Positions 1-12,065 of a stretch of DNA of 64,000 nucleotides are shown one piece after another; position 1 is the stretch's first letter, and each line of letters starts with the position of its first letter. The stretch comes from Cranoglanis bouderius (Eukaryota; Chordata; Actinopteri; Siluriformes; Cranoglanididae): positions 16,855,760-16,919,759 of the forward strand of contig CM042543.1 in NCBI GenBank assembly GCA_023630585.1, given 5' to 3'. The notes under the pieces are model-generated. The model was not told where the DNA came from, ran no database searches, and worked only from the letters and a program-made list of their open reading frames with translations. The position numbers and the translations under genes were made by a program.

Positions 1-1560
1 CGAAGTTTATAGTAAACGCAATATTTTCCTCATTTCAAGAAAATATTGTTTCCCCTATTCACATTCCATGATTCCAGATAACTAAAAATTCATCAACAGT
101 ATAGACGCGCTTGTCTATTTCATCGCCGTTACCTCTACGGAACACCTAAAAAATCCGAATAAGAAGGAGCAACAAGCTGCTCGGCAGTAGTGTACGTTAT
201 TATGTAGCCCTTAATCCTAATGAAAGTTACTATTTTGGAGGAAATGTACATTGATACCTGAGTCTGCGGCAGTCCACCTTCAAACCCATTTTAGGATCGG
301 CTTTCTTTTTTTCATCATTCCTTAACGTGTTGGTGCTCGGATCAAATCCTTATGCCTTCACGTGAATTCCAGAATTTTGAGCAGGAATGTCATTCCTTTT
401 TTAACCAGATGGGGGAGACTGTCGCTGAGACTGGATCCACACTGTCGTTTTCGGGTGACCATTAACATGTTCAGAAATTTCAGCATGTCCTGATAAGCAT
501 GTATCGAGTAAATATCCTCGGATTTGTAGGAACAGCATATTCAAAGACTTGTAGTAGAGATGTAGCCGACTAAGCCTCGTTCATGACGTTCTGGTCAAAT
601 GCCACTGGATGCCCCCGTTGTTAAGGCCTTACCTAACATCACCATACCTAACGGTGTTTTAATGTTTGTTTGTTTTTTTGTTTGTTTGTTTGTTTTTTTG
701 TTTTGTTTTTTTAAATCGGTGGATGAATACCCTCTTCATAGTTTGTGCTACAATTCGACCTGATGCTTTCCATGTGTAAATGACCTCTGGTCACGTAAGA
801 TAGTGACACGGCCTCTTATTATTACCAGTGGGTCGACTGTTAATTTTTACAAGTGACATTTTGTGAGCTAATAAACTGTACCGTCTTTACATCCTCAGGA
901 AATACTGAGAACATGCTGTGATAACGCAACCTCTTGGAATTTAGTCAAGCCCCTATAGCCTCTATGTCATAGCTTACTTGCAGCGACAAAGGCATTGATT
1001 AAATTAGGTCTGAATTGAGAGTACACATACACGCTACAGGCTACAGGCCTACTAAAAATATGCTTGAATGCAATTACTACGCCAATTTCATCAACAAACG
1101 CGTAGTTTTAACATATGGGTTGCGTGTAGGCCGAAGTAAGGTTAAATGCAAATGTGAAAGTATTTTGTAGTCTATGGGTGCCTATGTTTGAATAGTCGTT
1201 TCAGCATTGAAATTGCAAGTATTTTATAATGACATGGGGCTCAAAATGCAATCACTAAAATGTGCATGCCAATTAATGCCACTTTTGTGCCAATGTATGT
1301 TTTTTTCCTCGTATAAAACGCAAATAATCGCAGTTATAGTGCCTACCCTATTCGTGCCAATATTGCTCACTATACTGGCGTTTTTATTACCCTCTTGTTC
1401 CTTAGTTCTCCACCGTGAATAGTCATTGTCGATACAGAAAACACAACCCTCTATTACAGACTTACTGCCACATTTGAGTGTGATTTTCTCCATATTAAAC
1501 AGTCTTGGTGTTATTTTGGGCACAGGACGCACGGAGTACTGTGCGCAAGTTCCCCCTTTA
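1..1560. other. pax1 upstream flank, no gene seen
   Basis: AT-rich single-copy-looking DNA. It holds a T/TTTG-rich run at about 662-707 and no credible coding region: the longest open frames are around 100 codons and lack recognisable domains. Distal promoter or enhancer sequence for pax1 may lie here, but nothing can be named from sequence alone. Confidence 0.5.
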
Positions 1561-1944
1561 ATCGGAATTAGTCTGTTCGAGAGGTTAAATTACGCAGACG
1601 GGACGGCTCGCGCGCGGAGCAGCCTATCCCAAGTCGCGCCGACCAATGAAATCAGCCCATAGCTCACAGCGTAACCGGAGCCATTGACGTGGAGGATGCG
1701 TCAAATTAATTCGAGCAAACTTCTGCCTACTGGATCAGACAAATTTCGTCTTTAACGAATGAAGAACGGCTTTAAAACTTCGTTCAAAACAATTAAACAG
1801 TTTTGCTTCTTGGAGAAAAGAGAACCGATCTCCGGATTTTTCCAGTCTGATTTGGAGCTCCCTAACACTGCATGCAGCAGAGACGGTGCGTTCGGCCATT
1901 GAGGGAAAACTGTGTCAAGGAAAGCATCCCAACACCACAGGCAA
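1560..1944 (+). promoter_or_regulatory. putative pax1 proximal promoter and 5' UTR
   Basis: This stretch just before the pax1 start codon is richer in G+C and CpG (for example the CGCGCGCGG run near 1610) than the surrounding DNA. It contains a CCAAT box at 1643-1647 within GACCAATGAA. A TTTAAAA stretch near 1770-1777 could serve as a weak TATA-like element, which would put transcription start near 1800 and give a 5' UTR of roughly 150 nt. The motifs are seen directly; their use and the transcription start are inferred. Short upstream ATGs occur near 1758 and 1870. Confidence 0.45.
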
Positions 1945-1948
1945 ATGG
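1945..1948 (+). CDS. pax1: pax1 exon 1 coding part (ATG plus one base)
   Basis: The sequence GCAAATGG|GTGAGC gives a start codon and the first base of codon 2, followed at once by a consensus donor (GT at 1949-1950). Joined to the AG that opens exon 2 it makes GAG, so the protein begins M-E-Q-T-Y-G, the expected Pax1 N terminus. An open frame that reads through intron 1 into exon 2 from an ATG at 2283 is rejected as the start, because its first 22 residues resemble no Pax protein and end in a polypyrimidine acceptor. Confidence 0.85.
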
Positions 1949-4900
1949 GTGAGCCTTCGTTCACATCTGCATGCTTCAGTGGGAGAGATGATAGAAGCGG
2001 GACATGTTTTGCATGCCTGAATAACGCCAGAAATGACCGTAAATTCGGCGTTGAGTTCCAGTTGACCGCAGTACGCGTTTTTTCCCCCTAACTTTTTATC
2101 TAGATGTAGCACCTACAGTTAGCACGTCGACTGTGAATGCTAGTGTTTAAATCAACGAATGTCTTATTGTAAGGTGTTACAAAATGAGACTATGTTCTCA
2201 CTTTAAGGTCTCATATACTTCTTAGAAAGTAAACTGGTTGCACTGGATGGTCATCATATTTTAGTCTGCTATTATTAAGCAGATGTGCAAATCCATGTTC
2301 TTTAGTACAATCAGAAATGCTATATTAATGTTTGTCGTGTTTTTTCCTCCAGAGCAAACCTATGGGGAGGTGAACCAGTTAGGAGGGGTTTTTGTTAACG
2401 GCCGACCTCTTCCCAACGCCATTCGACTAAGAATAGTGGAGTTAGCACAGCTTGGGATCCGTCCGTGCGACATCAGCCGTCAACTGCGCGTTTCCCATGG
2501 CTGTGTGAGCAAGATTCTGGCGAGATACAACGAAACCGGCTCCATATTGCCCGGTGCGATCGGAGGCAGTAAGCCGCGGGTAACGACACCAAACGTGGTG
2601 AAGAGCATACGGGAATACAAGCAAGGAGACCCTGGGATTTTTGCCTGGGAGATTCGGGACCGACTTCTAGCAGATGGAGTATGTGACAAATACAACGTGC
2701 CCTCTGTCAGCTCCATCAGCCGGATTTTACGGAACAAGATTGGCAACCTCTCCCAGCCCAACCAATATGAAAGTGGCAAACAAGCTGCGTCACAGCCGAG
2801 TCTCTCTTACAATCATTTATATCCGTACACATACCCCAATGCGATGTCCCCTTCCGGGACTAAAATGAGTAATTCTTCGGGTGTCCCGGTCACCGGGGGA
2901 CATGTTAGCATACCGCGAGGCTGGCCTTCAGCTCACACCGTCACCAACATACTGGGCATACGTGCTTTCATGGACCCCACAGGTGAGACTAAGCCCATCT
3001 TACTGAATACGAAATTATTACACTTCATGAGGCTTACAGTCTTCTCAACGAGTTTTAAATGTTGCAAAACATATTACAGACATTTCTGTTTATAATGCAT
3101 GCGTCATATAATAGCCAATAGACGGAAAATAAAACCAATTCGCGTTGAGATTTTTCGGTTAATGTTTGGCCCTCACTTTAATACAGTTGGGCCTCGCGAA
3201 AACGTTGTGTAGGCCTCAATCAGGATGTTCTCTCAGAACGAATTAGCAGGATCTGTCTTGCATGTACTAGTCTTATATGACTTATATGAAATGTTCCTTC
3301 CGAGCAATTATAAAAGTCTATCACAGCCTTAGATAAGAGAAACATTCTCTTATATCTGCGCAATTAATCGGAGAATTAATTTACGCACATCATTATCTCC
3401 TTTTTTTCTAGAACGATTTTAAGTGGGGGTTTTTCACAGTTGCATTTATAATTATAAATAAAAATAGGCAAACATATAAATATATAATATCAGTAAATAT
3501 AACCTAATATAAGAAAATAAATATAGAAAACATAAATTCGAAGGTTAATTCCTGGACGGAATGCTATCAGATTTGACCTGGATATTTATCAATTTTATAT
3601 AATTATAATCATTTTAATATCATTCTTTCGTTCTCTCAGATTCATATTTCATATTATAGTCCAGTGTGTTATCATTTATCACAATTATTCATTTCATCTA
3701 ACGCGAAATGTCATCCAAGACTAAAGTGTGGGTTTTATTTGAAATGTGTGTTATTTACCTAGCTATTGCTGGTACTGAAGGCTACACACCGAAAATGGAG
3801 GATTGGGGTAGTGTGAACCGAGCAGCTTTTCCTTCCACACATGGAGTCAACGGAATAGATAAATCTTCCATTGAGACGGACATAAAGTACCCTCAGGTAA
3901 CAGCTTTTTCACGCAGTCAGTACATTTGGCCAAACTGCAACCCATTATGGATAATTCGTGTAGTGGGCCTACTTGATCTGTTTTTCATTATTTTGGACTG
4001 ATTGCATAATCAATCATAATGATGCTCATTAGGCACTAACCGTTGCGTGCGTGTGTGTGTGTGTGTGTGTGCATGCATGCGTGCGATGTGTGCGTGTGCG
4101 CGCTATTTTCCTGTTTCCATAGCCTTCATCGACTCTGTCTAGTTACGTTGCGCCGTGTGCCTATTCTCCCTCGAATCAGTATGGTGTGTATAGTGGTGCA
4201 GCAGGCAGCTATGTGAGCCCTGGGCACCACTGGCAGGCTCAGGGATCGAGCGCTATGACTATCCATTCAGGGGAAATCCATTCTGCTATGTCCTTCAAAC
4301 ACACAGCCCGAGACGGTAAGACTTTTTGAGACGGTTTTGCTGATAAATCCACGTTCTGTATAACATATTATAGAGCTGGTTTAACTCATTGTATATAATG
4401 GTGATCATAAGATGCAGAGGACACAACACCTTGAGGCAGAATTAATTGCATAATATATTATCGACTGCATCGATAATACATTGTTTTTACTACATTTTCC
4501 TTAAAAAAAAAAAAGTTATTTACTTATAATAATGTTTTTTTCCCCACCGATTTAGGACACCGGATATTTGACTATTTGTTTATATGGTGAAATGATATTT
4601 TCAGCTTTAATGCTTTTGTGGTTCACATCGTCAATTTGTTTTTGTTTCATTAATGTCATGTTTTATTTATTAATTGAAATAAATTAAAACAATTACACAT
4701 TTCACATATTTTACTTGCTTTTTAAGAGACAGAATTGCATTGGCAATGCCCCCGTAGCCTTATAATACTTAATGTAAATTAATTGTGTTGAGATAGTTAC
4801 AGGCCAGGTATTATGCTTTATTCGAACACTGAAAATTACTAGTAGACTCCCGCTGCTTGAGAATAATTTGCAAGCACTTTGGTGTGGAATAGGAGAAAAA

Positions 4901-5015
4901 AAGTTCATGTCAGGTCAGTTTGCAGTGTTATGTTCTCAGCTGGAGTTTGCGGTGTAGCTTACGTCATATGAGCTAATGAGAAGTGACATCATGAAAATAT
5001 AACAGTTTATGAACA

Positions 5016-5091
<76 letters not shown>

Positions 5092-5546
5092 AAATTAATG
5101 ACATTCTTGCTGATTTTGGAGCCATACCCTGTTTAGAGTAAAATCGACTGATTTCACAAGTTTTTATTTCCATGTATTCAGTTGACACATTGAAATGATT
5201 TACATAACTGTCTAGAGTCTTTTTTTTTTTTTTTTTTAATTATATTTTTAGTGATATTCCCAAACTTTTTGTTTAAATCCAGTTAATTGTTCCGCAAAAT
5301 AATACGCCTCTCTGCAATTACTTGAAATTGTTATTGTGGTCGTTATAAGCTTTCACTAGGTTTAGTTGTCCTAATGATTGTCTATAGGTGTGCAGTGCTA
5401 GAACAATAATTGCAGCTTGTTTGGTCTCTAAATATGCCTCCTGTTTGTACTTCACAGGAGACAGAAAACCCCCGAGTCCCCTAAGTAAGCAACAGCACGA
5501 GGTGCTCAGCATACACGGACTCAGCCTTCCTACGTCATCATCATAG
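1945..5546 (+). CDS. pax1: Pax1 paired-box transcription factor, complete five-exon gene
   Basis: DNA-binding transcription factor of the Pax1/Pax9 class, acting in the nucleus; in vertebrates it patterns sclerotome and pharyngeal endoderm. CDS = join(1945..1948, 2353..2982, 3763..3896, 4123..4315, 5458..5546), 1,050 nt, 349 aa, all introns GT-AG and all phases consistent. Residues about 5-133 are the paired domain (GEVNQLGGVFVNGRPLP through ISRILRNKIGN). Residues 196-203 are the octapeptide HTVTNILG. There is no homeodomain, as expected for this class. Pax1 rather than Pax9 is indicated by the MEQTYG start, the SIPRGWPSAH and KMEDW motifs, the CAYSPSNQYGVYSG segment and the DRKPPSP tail (Pax9 starts MEPAFG and has KVEEW). 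The length is typical for a fish Pax1. Which teleost paralogue (a or b) cannot be settled here because no neighbouring gene is visible. Confidence 0.96.
1949..2352 (+). other. pax1 intron 1
   Basis: 404-bp intron with GTGAGC donor and a strong polypyrimidine acceptor. It separates the lone start codon from the paired-domain exon. No repeat is seen. Confidence 0.85.
2353..2982 (+). CDS. pax1: pax1 exon 2: paired domain and octapeptide
   Basis: Follows a pyrimidine-rich acceptor (TTTTTTCCTCCAG, AG at 2351-2352) and ends CCCACAG|GTGAGA. It encodes residues 2 to part of 212: both helix-turn-helix subdomains of the paired domain, the Pro/Ser/Tyr-rich linker and the octapeptide HTVTNILG (2934-2957), which in Pax1/9 recruits Groucho-type corepressors. 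The paired domain differs from the mammalian one only at a few linker and helix positions, for example VVKSIREYKQ. Confidence 0.97.
2983..3762 (+). other. pax1 intron 2
   Basis: 780-bp AT-rich intron (GTGAGA donor). The stretch 3440-3660 is almost entirely A/T with ATAAATA-like words. No coding or repeat feature is seen. Confidence 0.9.
3763..3896 (+). CDS. pax1: pax1 exon 3
   Basis: Acceptor TTATTTACCTAG|CT and donor CCTCAG|GTAACA bound 134 nt encoding residues 212-256. The translation has the motif YTPKMEDW followed by VNRAAFP, VNGIDK and DIKYPQ, which lines up with the matching segment of other vertebrate Pax1 proteins. The exon enters in phase 1 and leaves in phase 0, matching both neighbours. 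Confidence 0.93.
3897..4122 (+). other. pax1 intron 3 with GT microsatellite
   Basis: 226-bp intron. It carries a (GT)n tract at about 4048-4071 followed by alternating GCATGCATGCGTGCG, a purine-pyrimidine alternation able to adopt Z-DNA, about 40 bp before the acceptor. Confidence 0.88.
4123..4315 (+). CDS. pax1: pax1 exon 4
   Basis: Lies after the acceptor CTGTTTCCATAG and ends GAGACG|GTAAGA (193 nt, residues 257-320 plus one base). It encodes the Ser/Tyr/Gly-rich C-terminal region with CAYSPSNQYGVYSG, GHHWQAQG and HSAMSFKHTARD, all matching known Pax1 C termini. This part is too short and too interrupted to show as a long open frame, so it is easily missed. Confidence 0.93.
4316..5457 (+). 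other. pax1 intron 4 with (TC)n tract
   Basis: 1,142-bp intron, the longest of the gene. It holds a pure (TC)n tract of about 70 bp at 5019-5088 and a poly-T run at about 5220-5237. Retention of this intron would end the protein four residues after the exon 4 junction (Gly-Lys-Thr-Phe-stop). Confidence 0.88.
5458..5546 (+). CDS. pax1: pax1 exon 5: C-terminal tail and stop
   Basis: Opens after the acceptor CTGTTTGTACTTCACAG and encodes GDRKPPSP, a diverged linker, IHGLSLPTSSS and TAG at 5544-5546. The mammalian short Pax1 isoform ends with a closely similar DRKPPSP...LHGLP...STS tail, which fixes both exon and frame. The phase (1) matches the donor of exon 4. Confidence 0.93.
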
Positions 5547-6050
5547 CCCTGGATATTTTGTGTGGCGCATGCAGCGTAAATTTTAGCAATACATTTGCCC
5601 GTTTCACGAACAGTAAGTTAAAACGCTATTTTTCCCCCCACGATGCGAAGAGCAATCTGCCATACATTCTTATTTTCTGAAACAAAATGAATGTAATGTT
5701 TTACTTTTATTGCAACTGTGCTTTGTGCTGCGTTGAATGTTAATAGGTTGATTTGTCTTTTGTCCCTCAAAATTCTTGTATGTTTGCGCTATTTATATAT
5801 AAAAAACAAAAACGACTTCAGTGCGAAATGCAAAACGAATTCTTGCCATTGTCCAGAATATCTTGACAATTGTGTAACGTTATTTGTTACATGTCGTCTT
5901 TCACTTGGGAAATAAATTGCAGTACCTTAATCACAGTCAAATATGTGAACTGAGTAATTGTTAATGTAAATATAATAAATTCTTTAGTTATATATTTTTA
6001 TAAATTCTTCTGTAAATAAGCTGAATAAAGGCATTGTACAATACACTGCT
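5547..6050 (+). other. pax1 3' UTR with poly(A) signals
   Basis: AATAAA hexamers at 5911-5916, 5974-5979 and 6024-6029 follow the stop codon, the last one followed within 35 bp by a T/GT-rich stretch near 6059-6074. The main cleavage site is inferred to lie near 6045-6055. AT-rich, no other gene. Confidence 0.65.
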
Positions 6051-6496
6051 ATACACTATGTCCTTATTGTTTCTGCATACACTTTGAGTCATATACTAAT
6101 TAGTTTTAGGCTCATTTTTGCAAATTCCTGCTTTGGTGTTGGTTGGTATTTGGATGTGTCGTGTGTATTATCGAGTCCATCTGCCCCTTGGTTGGTGGTA
6201 TCCCAGAATATCGTACAACGACCACAATTAGGTGCAAAAGTGCTGTTAATACTCAGGGTTGTTTTTTCCCCTAAAACAGTTCAATGCAGTATGCATGGGT
6301 GATAAAGACTACTTTGCTTTCCTCTGAATTGCTACCATGCTTAATGGCGCCTAGCAGCGTTTGGCGCCTTATGTGAGGCTATCTTGGTTTATTCTGGAAT
6401 AATGCCACTAAGTCGGTAAAATATCGAATATCAACTTGATTGACTTCCTTGATTCTCGTATGTGTGCAAGGATTTGGGATCAAACCGGCTACAATT

Positions 6497-6531
<35 letters not shown>

Positions 6532-7735
6532 TATTTGGATTTGACCTTTTTGGGGGGGTGGGGGGTGGGGGTTAGATCCCTGATCTGTTTATAAACTGTG
6601 AAAATTAAAATGGCTTAGGAGAAATGATGATATTTCAAATAATCGTTCTGATATGAGATAATATAACAGTGTGCAAGCTAGCCTAACAGAACAGGTCGGG
6701 TAGACTAAATGTGTCTAAAACAACGAAAAGTAACCCACATTAATCCTTTTAGTTTTTTAATAGTCGTTTCCTATCTTTTCTTTCTGTTCGTAAATATATT
6801 GTTTGTAGTATTTTTTGTTGTTTTTGAATTATGATTTTATGTGATTTTATCGTGATTTCATATGGATCCTGTTCAGGCCTATTCCAGCTCCATTCAGCTG
6901 GAACAGTTCAAGACAGTTTTCCAATTTTAACTGGCATTTTGTTTTGCCCTGTTTTTCCAAAGGTCCTTGATTTTTTTTTTTTTACTATTTTTATATTTTG
7001 TAAAGTAAATCAAGTGGACGCACTGAACTACTTGTACTAACTCCGAAATTTCCTTTAAATTGCTAACGCTAGCTATAAAATATGCCCTTCTTTTGCGCCA
7101 TGACTCTTGGTTATAATGTCTGCAGAATGAGCCTACACGAGCCGATTATTCCAACTGGACTGCTGTATGGGAAATCTTAATTTCCCGTTAAATTTGGTTG
7201 GGATTAGTAATGCGGTTGGCTGTCACATGCTATGTAGAAAAGCAGTTTTATGGTTATGCTGACGTAACGTATTAGTTCCTGTGCTTTTTAATACCTTGTA
7301 GGCCTAATGCGGAAGATCACTGTTGTCCATTGAGCCGGGATGAAACCTTTACATTTCCTGCATATTGGTTGGTGACTTTAAAAAACTTGATTATTTTATT
7401 AGATTTTCAAACGGCTTTAAAAGTTACATTTTAGAAGTTATTTTACATTTATCCTTCCCAGACAGAGTACGGAATTCGTGCATCTAGGTCATCATTATCC
7501 TGCTTCAGAAAAAGCTGTAGGTTTTATTCATATTTTAATCTTTAAAGCTATGGTATGTTAATACAGGATCAGCAATTACAACAAAGTATGGTTACATTTC
7601 CTTATTTATATACACACATGCACCCACCTTACATATTTAGCCTACCGTTAAGGCATTGTTGGCAGACTGGTTTTAATCAGTTTCCCCTTCCAAAGCATTA
7701 AACCGACAAACTAGTTATGTAAAATATAATTATAT
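6051..7735. other. intergenic DNA downstream of pax1
   Basis: No gene seen. Contains an (ATTT)n tract at about 6496-6532 and a G-rich run at 6550-6571. The stretch about 7080-7180 is less repetitive than its surroundings, but nothing specific can be named. Confidence 0.5.
6550..6571 (+). other. potential G-quadruplex
   Basis: Three G runs of 5 to 7 bases separated by single T's (GGGGGGGTGGGGGGTGGGGG). Four tracts of at least three G's with short loops can be drawn on the + strand. Structure is a prediction only. Confidence 0.5.
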
Positions 7736-7737
7736 TT

Positions 7738-7738
7738 C

Positions 7739-7789
<51 letters not shown>
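7738..7789 (+). repeat. (AAT)n microsatellite
   Basis: Uninterrupted ATA/AAT trinucleotide run of about 17 units. Confidence 0.95.
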
Positions 7790-7791
<2 letters not shown>

Positions 7792-7956
7792 TAACTGTTC
7801 ACATCTCCATCCATGGATACTTATAGGAGGATAAGATATTAGAACATATTAATTGCAAAATAATAACATGATATAAAATAAAATAATATAAATAGCTTTT
7901 TTTTTGTAAGATTGAAGCTTACTGTCGACCGATAACATAAGCAAGCATAAACAAAC

Positions 7957-7958
<2 letters not shown>

Positions 7959-8013
<55 letters not shown>
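7959..8013 (+). repeat. (AG)n microsatellite
   Basis: Perfect AG dinucleotide run of about 27 units, polypurine on the + strand. Confidence 0.95.
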
Positions 8014-8579
<566 letters not shown>

Positions 8580-8929
8580 TATTTATGTTTTCCATTGTCT
8601 TTACAATCGCCATGGAAATAAAGGTTCAGCACTGGAATTAACGCGCAACACGACCCTTTAATTATATCGTTTTACCGTTTCTGAGAGCATTCTTTTTAGT
8701 TGCCAAGAATTTTATTTTTTGTTTTTATCATTGATCAACCTATTCAGGAATCAGGATATGAATTAAATAATCAAAGGTCTCGGGGCTTTTGGTTATAATA
8801 AAGATAAATATAAATATAAATATAATAATTTAATTAAATAAATAAATAAATAAATAAACATAAATTAATATTGTTAACGAATCCAAAAATCAAAATAGCA
8901 AAATATAAAAAAGATAATTAATTTGCGAA

Positions 8930-8931
<2 letters not shown>

Positions 8932-8989
<58 letters not shown>

Positions 8990-9021
8990 GTCTCATCATC
9001 ATCATCATCATCATCATCATC
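8932..9021 (+). repeat. compound (AAT)n-(ATC)n microsatellite
   Basis: (AAT)n at about 8932-8988, a 5-bp spacer, then (ATC)n at about 8994-9021. Confidence 0.95.
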
Positions 9022-9054
9022 AGTGGTTAAAAGTACAGCATTGCAGAGAAATTG

Positions 9055-9202
<148 letters not shown>

Positions 9203-9214
9203 ACATACAACATG

Positions 9215-9216
<2 letters not shown>

Positions 9217-9254
<38 letters not shown>

Positions 9255-9279
9255 GTTATTATTATTATTATTATTATTA
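9217..9279 (+). repeat. (ATT)n microsatellite
   Basis: ATT/TTA array of about 21 units with one interruption (TTG near 9255). Confidence 0.95.
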
Positions 9280-11676
9280 AACCACTTTATTAATTCTGCC
9301 CGTTTGTTTTGTTCATGGAGCGACAAAGGCTCATGGTCTTGCCGCTGACAGACTGACTGTCTGGAGTGTTTTTGACAGGCTGTTTGTGATGTGCGCTTTA
9401 TCCTCACCCTAACTTTCACAGAGGCACTTAAAGTTTCAAATGTCTTACTTTACATGAGTTACCTCACAGTCAGAGTAGCGTCCTTCAACAGTCATACTAC
9501 ATATACTGTAGTTATAAATATAAATACCATTTTACTTATGCAATGCCGGACAAAGACGTCTTTATATAATAACTTCATTTATTCACCACTGTAGTGTATC
9601 TCAATGCTAAATGTTTGATCCTTGTTTTGGAAAACGTCTATATATTTATTTGGTTAATCTACAACCATATTAATCTGACGGATTAGGCAGATGTATAGCC
9701 AGTTAGCTTTATTTTGTGTTTATTAAGGTTGCCATCTTGTAGTAAGTATTAATTAATGTGCATGGTCCTCTCAGTGCCAGAAGGAAGGACAAGAAGGTTT
9801 GCTGCATACTGTAGATTCCTTTAGACATAATCTTTGATACTTCTTGCAGTAGCTTGAGTGCCATTCTGTTATTGGTGACAAGAGAAGACAAGACAAGAGC
9901 TGTAGTAATACCATGACTGTATCACTAAAAGAACTGCACAGCCAGAGGCACAGAAATAACAAATCAAATGTTCATCATATGTTATGTGGTTCTAATTTGT
10001 AAATGCTGAAACTGACAATCAAATCAGTGTCTACTATCCTATGAATACTGCAACTACATCCAAAATATATGCTAATGTCTTGTCTATTATTGAACTCAGA
10101 GCTATATGGGCTTTGAGTGTTTATTACATAACATCTCTAAGATTTGGGAGAGATGCTCAGAACAGACATTTCTTAACAACCATTGGAATTTATTGTATAC
10201 AATTTTGGTTGAATCTTCACAAATCTTCTTTTAATGAGTTCTACTCATGCAAGAGGCATACTATTCATGCTCTAGTGTTGTTTTGTGTCTTAGGTGCATT
10301 TGTCATTCTCTTCTCCATGTCAAGCTCAGGTGTACAGGAAAAATGCAGTTTAACAAGTAAAGCATAATGGAAAGTATTTTGACTAATGTACAACACAAAG
10401 AAAAACAGTCAAACTTTGAGAAAACTAAACAAAATGTATACCTGTATTTCACAAAGTTAGTTTGGTTTAAATGTTATGTAGAGAATATAATCTGCAATAA
10501 CATGCAATAATCTGCAAATATTTATGGAAATTAGCTTGTATCTGAAACGTTCATTGCTAGGTAGCTAGGAAGCTAACAAACTAGCTTGATAACAGAGTAT
10601 ACAGTTAGCTTTTTATTTGGTTAAAAAGCAAAGAAAAAAAACATTACTTCCCTTTTATTGTCTGAGGATACATGGCTAAGATGGAAATTATGCATGTTAC
10701 CTCAAGGCACTACAACACAAATTCCTTCATACATTTGAAAAAGTCTTAATTTTGAAGCTTGGACATAACCTGTGCCAGAAGAACATCCAAGAAAATGACA
10801 ACAGTTGAAGAAACCCTGCATAGGATTTTTTTTTTCTTTTTTTTTTTTATAGAGAAAACGACTCTTTCAAGCTCTAAAAAACCTAGTTAAAAGGAAATCC
10901 TCTTACTTTAGCCAACTATCTTTCATTCTACTTCCTTGTGCTTTTATGAATAAAGAGATTAATGTGCAGCAATCAGCAAATGTAATGTACAATCACTAAG
11001 TGAGAGAGAATGTTTTGGTGTTAAAGGCTATTTGGGAGCTGCAAGCTTAAACAGATACTAATGGTGATGAAACAAAACTCAACTGTTAAGCCAAACAATG
11101 AGAAGAGCTATGCCTTTACAACATCTGAAGTGGACTTCGACATTTAGTGGTCGCTGTCATGTTTGAATCATTTGTCATTGTCTCCTGTGTGTAAGGTAAA
11201 AGTTGAACTGATTCTTTAGAGACAAGAGCTCATCTTATGCTTATGACAAGCCATTTCCTCATTAAATGGTTTGTACACTTGTCTGAATTCCTGGCTTAAA
11301 CCTCTCTCTGTTTCACAGGGCTACGTTCTGCAAGCTAGCACTGAATAAAATTGATGGAAGACCAAAATACTGACTCAATTTCCAATGATAAAAGGCAAAA
11401 AATTAGAATTTATAACTTGAATGCCTGCCAAACTGGTTTATATGTTAGATTAATGCAAAAATAAATTGCCATTTAGATTTTATACAAATAAATTCTTATG
11501 CATTTGTAATTTTAGAGCTAATCTGTATGCAAATTTCCCCAAATATGCCACTGTGAAATCCTAGTATAGAAACCCTTTATATTTATGTTTTGCTACACAC
11601 AATTATTATGTCCTGTGTATTTTGTCAACATTTTTATACATAGCAGAATAACACAAACACCACAATTTTCCATACA
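9280..11676. other. intergenic DNA, nothing specific seen
   Basis: AT-rich sequence without a credible coding region or recognisable mobile element. Homopolymer A and T runs occur near 10634 and 10828-10850. Confidence 0.5.
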
Positions 11677-11790
11677 CAGAATCAGAATCATGATTTACTG
11701 GCCAAATTCTCTAGAGTATGTAAGGAATTTGACTTGGTTGTAGAGCTCTTGTTGTGCTTATAGACATTATAGACATACAACTATTGCATT
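11677..11790. repeat. degenerate dispersed repeat fragment
   Basis: The words 'agaatcagaatca..attactggcc' and 'aaggaatttgacttgg' resemble a sequence I know to be dispersed in teleost genomes (usual form 'agaatcagctttattggccaag...aaggaatttgac'). The family name is not certain. It abuts the GAA array at 11799. Confidence 0.4.
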
Positions 11791-11798
11791 GTACATAA

Positions 11799-11876
11799 AG
11801 AAGAAGAAGAAGAAGAAGAAGAAGAAGAAGAAGAAGAAGAAGAAGAAGAAGAAGAAGAAGAAGAAGAAGAAGAAGA
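11799..11876 (+). repeat. (GAA)26 microsatellite
   Basis: About 26 perfect GAA units. A homopurine-homopyrimidine mirror repeat of this length can form triplex (H-) DNA. Confidence 0.95.
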
Positions 11877-12065
11877 ATTGTGCACAGATAAATATGGCAC
11901 AGAAAAGTTACTGCATCTTAAACACAAAACACAATGCAGTCAGTGAGACGCTCAGCATGTTTGTTACGCACTGAAGGGTTCATATGTCAATAATATACTT
12001 CACAGTATACACAATATACTTAGGAAACTAAACCATAGTAGTATTTATAGAAACACGGTTTAATC

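Noticed and set aside
1224..1532. 102-codon minus-strand frame upstream of pax1
   Set aside because: No domain, no codon or splice support; chance frame.
2283..2352. Possible alternative N terminus of Pax1 from an ATG at 2283
   Set aside because: The 22 extra residues match no Pax protein and include the polypyrimidine tract of a good acceptor; the ATGG|GTGAGC exon at 1945 gives the conserved start.
2983..3095. Open reading past exon 2 to a stop at 3093-3095
   Set aside because: It crosses a consensus GTGAGA donor and loses the conserved KMEDW segment; treated as intron.
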